A model generated the notes under the pieces. That model saw only the letters and a list, made by a program, of their open reading frames with translations. It ran no database searches and was not told the origin of the DNA. The position numbers and the translations under genes were made by a program. Positions 28,736-64,000 of a stretch of 64,000 nt of DNA are shown piece by piece. Each line of letters begins with the position of its first letter. Position 1 is the stretch's first letter. This DNA is from Mantis religiosa (lineage: Eukaryota > Arthropoda > Insecta > Mantodea > Mantidae): assembly GCA_030765055.1 (NCBI GenBank), contig CM060952.1:77979055-78043054 (forward strand), given 5' to 3'.

Positions 28736-28780
28736 GTTTTTATATCCTGATAGTGACGCTTGTGTTTGTCATTCGTTAAC

Positions 28781-63504
<34,724 letters not shown>

Positions 63505-63739
63505 GTAAATATTGGCACTCTTTTATTACTTTCATTACTACGTATATTAAGCAGAGAAAGTACGGTGTTTTACCCAATAATTTCAGTTTGAGAATTCATC
63601 AGAAATAAGTATTAGAGATCCCCTGGGTCCAAAATTAATCTGTAAAGAGCTCTGACTCTAAAAAATACACTTTTTATTTATGAACGCTCTTTAACTGCTG
63701 TGGTTCTGAGATACATTCTATATTGTGCTTGAAATATCA

Positions 63740-63935
63740 CTTAGGTTTGCTCAGAGGCCTCTTTATCGGCCTTGAGTTCCTTTATGTGACGTAAGTCTAC
63801 GATGGCTTTACTGCCCACCGAAAGGAGACATACTAAGGGTAATTACGCCCGAAGAACGTCCTTTGTGCTCAGTAGGGTTTGAATGTATCCCTAAACCACG
63901 GAGGACTACAGTCCGTGCATGTGTATGCGTGTGAA
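63740..63935 (-). mobile_element. SINE family 3 copy, minus strand
   Basis: CTCAGAGGCCTCTTTATCGG, CTTGAGTTCCTTTATGTGACGTAAGTCTACG, TACTGCCCACCGAAAGG, then a B-box complement (GGGTTTGAATGTATCCC) and CCACGGAGGACTACAGTCCG. Same order as 5340-5565. Confidence 0.65.
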
Positions 63936-64000
63936 CAGCAAAATTGACAAACGAGGAGTTGGTTAAATATTAAATGTGATGTTTAAGTTAATCACTTCTT

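Overview
The window is animal nuclear DNA, almost certainly from an arthropod and most likely an insect with a large, repeat-rich genome. Genes are split by long AT-rich introns with GT-AG borders, and the mobile elements (mariner, RTE-like, BEL/Pao, Gypsy-like, Tigger-like, tRNA-derived SINEs) and long ATT/ATC, GGAT, AC, AG and TA microsatellites are typical of insects. A cockroach or relative is a reasonable guess, but the sequence alone does not fix the order.

Three S1-family (trypsin-fold) serine protease genes lie head-to-tail on the + strand. Gene A (3990-8609) is seen only from the exon after the catalytic Asp to its stop; its 5' exons lie left of the window or are lost. Gene B (13846-28705) is complete: seven exons, 262 codons, signal peptide, activation site, full His-Asp-Ser triad. 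The last three exons of A and B have identical lengths (114, 144, 153 nt), so they are close duplicates. Gene C (28781 to past the right edge) starts only 75 bp after the stop of B. Its signal-peptide exon is phase-compatible with a 6,708-nt exon 21 kb downstream. That giant exon encodes about 2,236 residues of Ser/Thr/Pro/Asn-rich sequence with 44 tandem units of about 30 residues, nearly all carrying an N-x-T glycosylation sequon. It is followed by S1-domain exons at the same phases as in gene B. The giant exon is phase 1-1, exactly what is needed to enter the ancestral phase-1 intron behind the signal peptide. A secreted, mucin-like, probably heavily N-glycosylated protein with a C-terminal protease or protease-homolog domain is the most unusual thing here.

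Layout: 1-2870 decayed RTE-like element with an inserted foldback element; 2932-3935 131-bp tandem repeats; 3990-8609 gene A; 8610-13845 spacer with SINEs, microsatellites and a mariner nested in another transposon; 13846-28705 gene B, whose introns hold an LTR copy, SINEs, a GGAT microsatellite plus 84-bp minisatellite, a mariner and RT fragments; 28824-49908 intron 1 of gene C with about 4.5 kb of ATT/ATC repeats, SINEs, a BEL/Pao element with a nested solo LTR, a Tigger-like element and a Gypsy-like fragment; 49909-63504 the coding exons of gene C; 63505-64000 intron with a SINE.

A and B look like secreted, probably digestive, proteases. Their primary-specificity position is Gly rather than Asp, so trypsin specificity is unlikely. 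All exon junctions were assigned by eye from splice signals and reading phase; no transcript data or searches were available.
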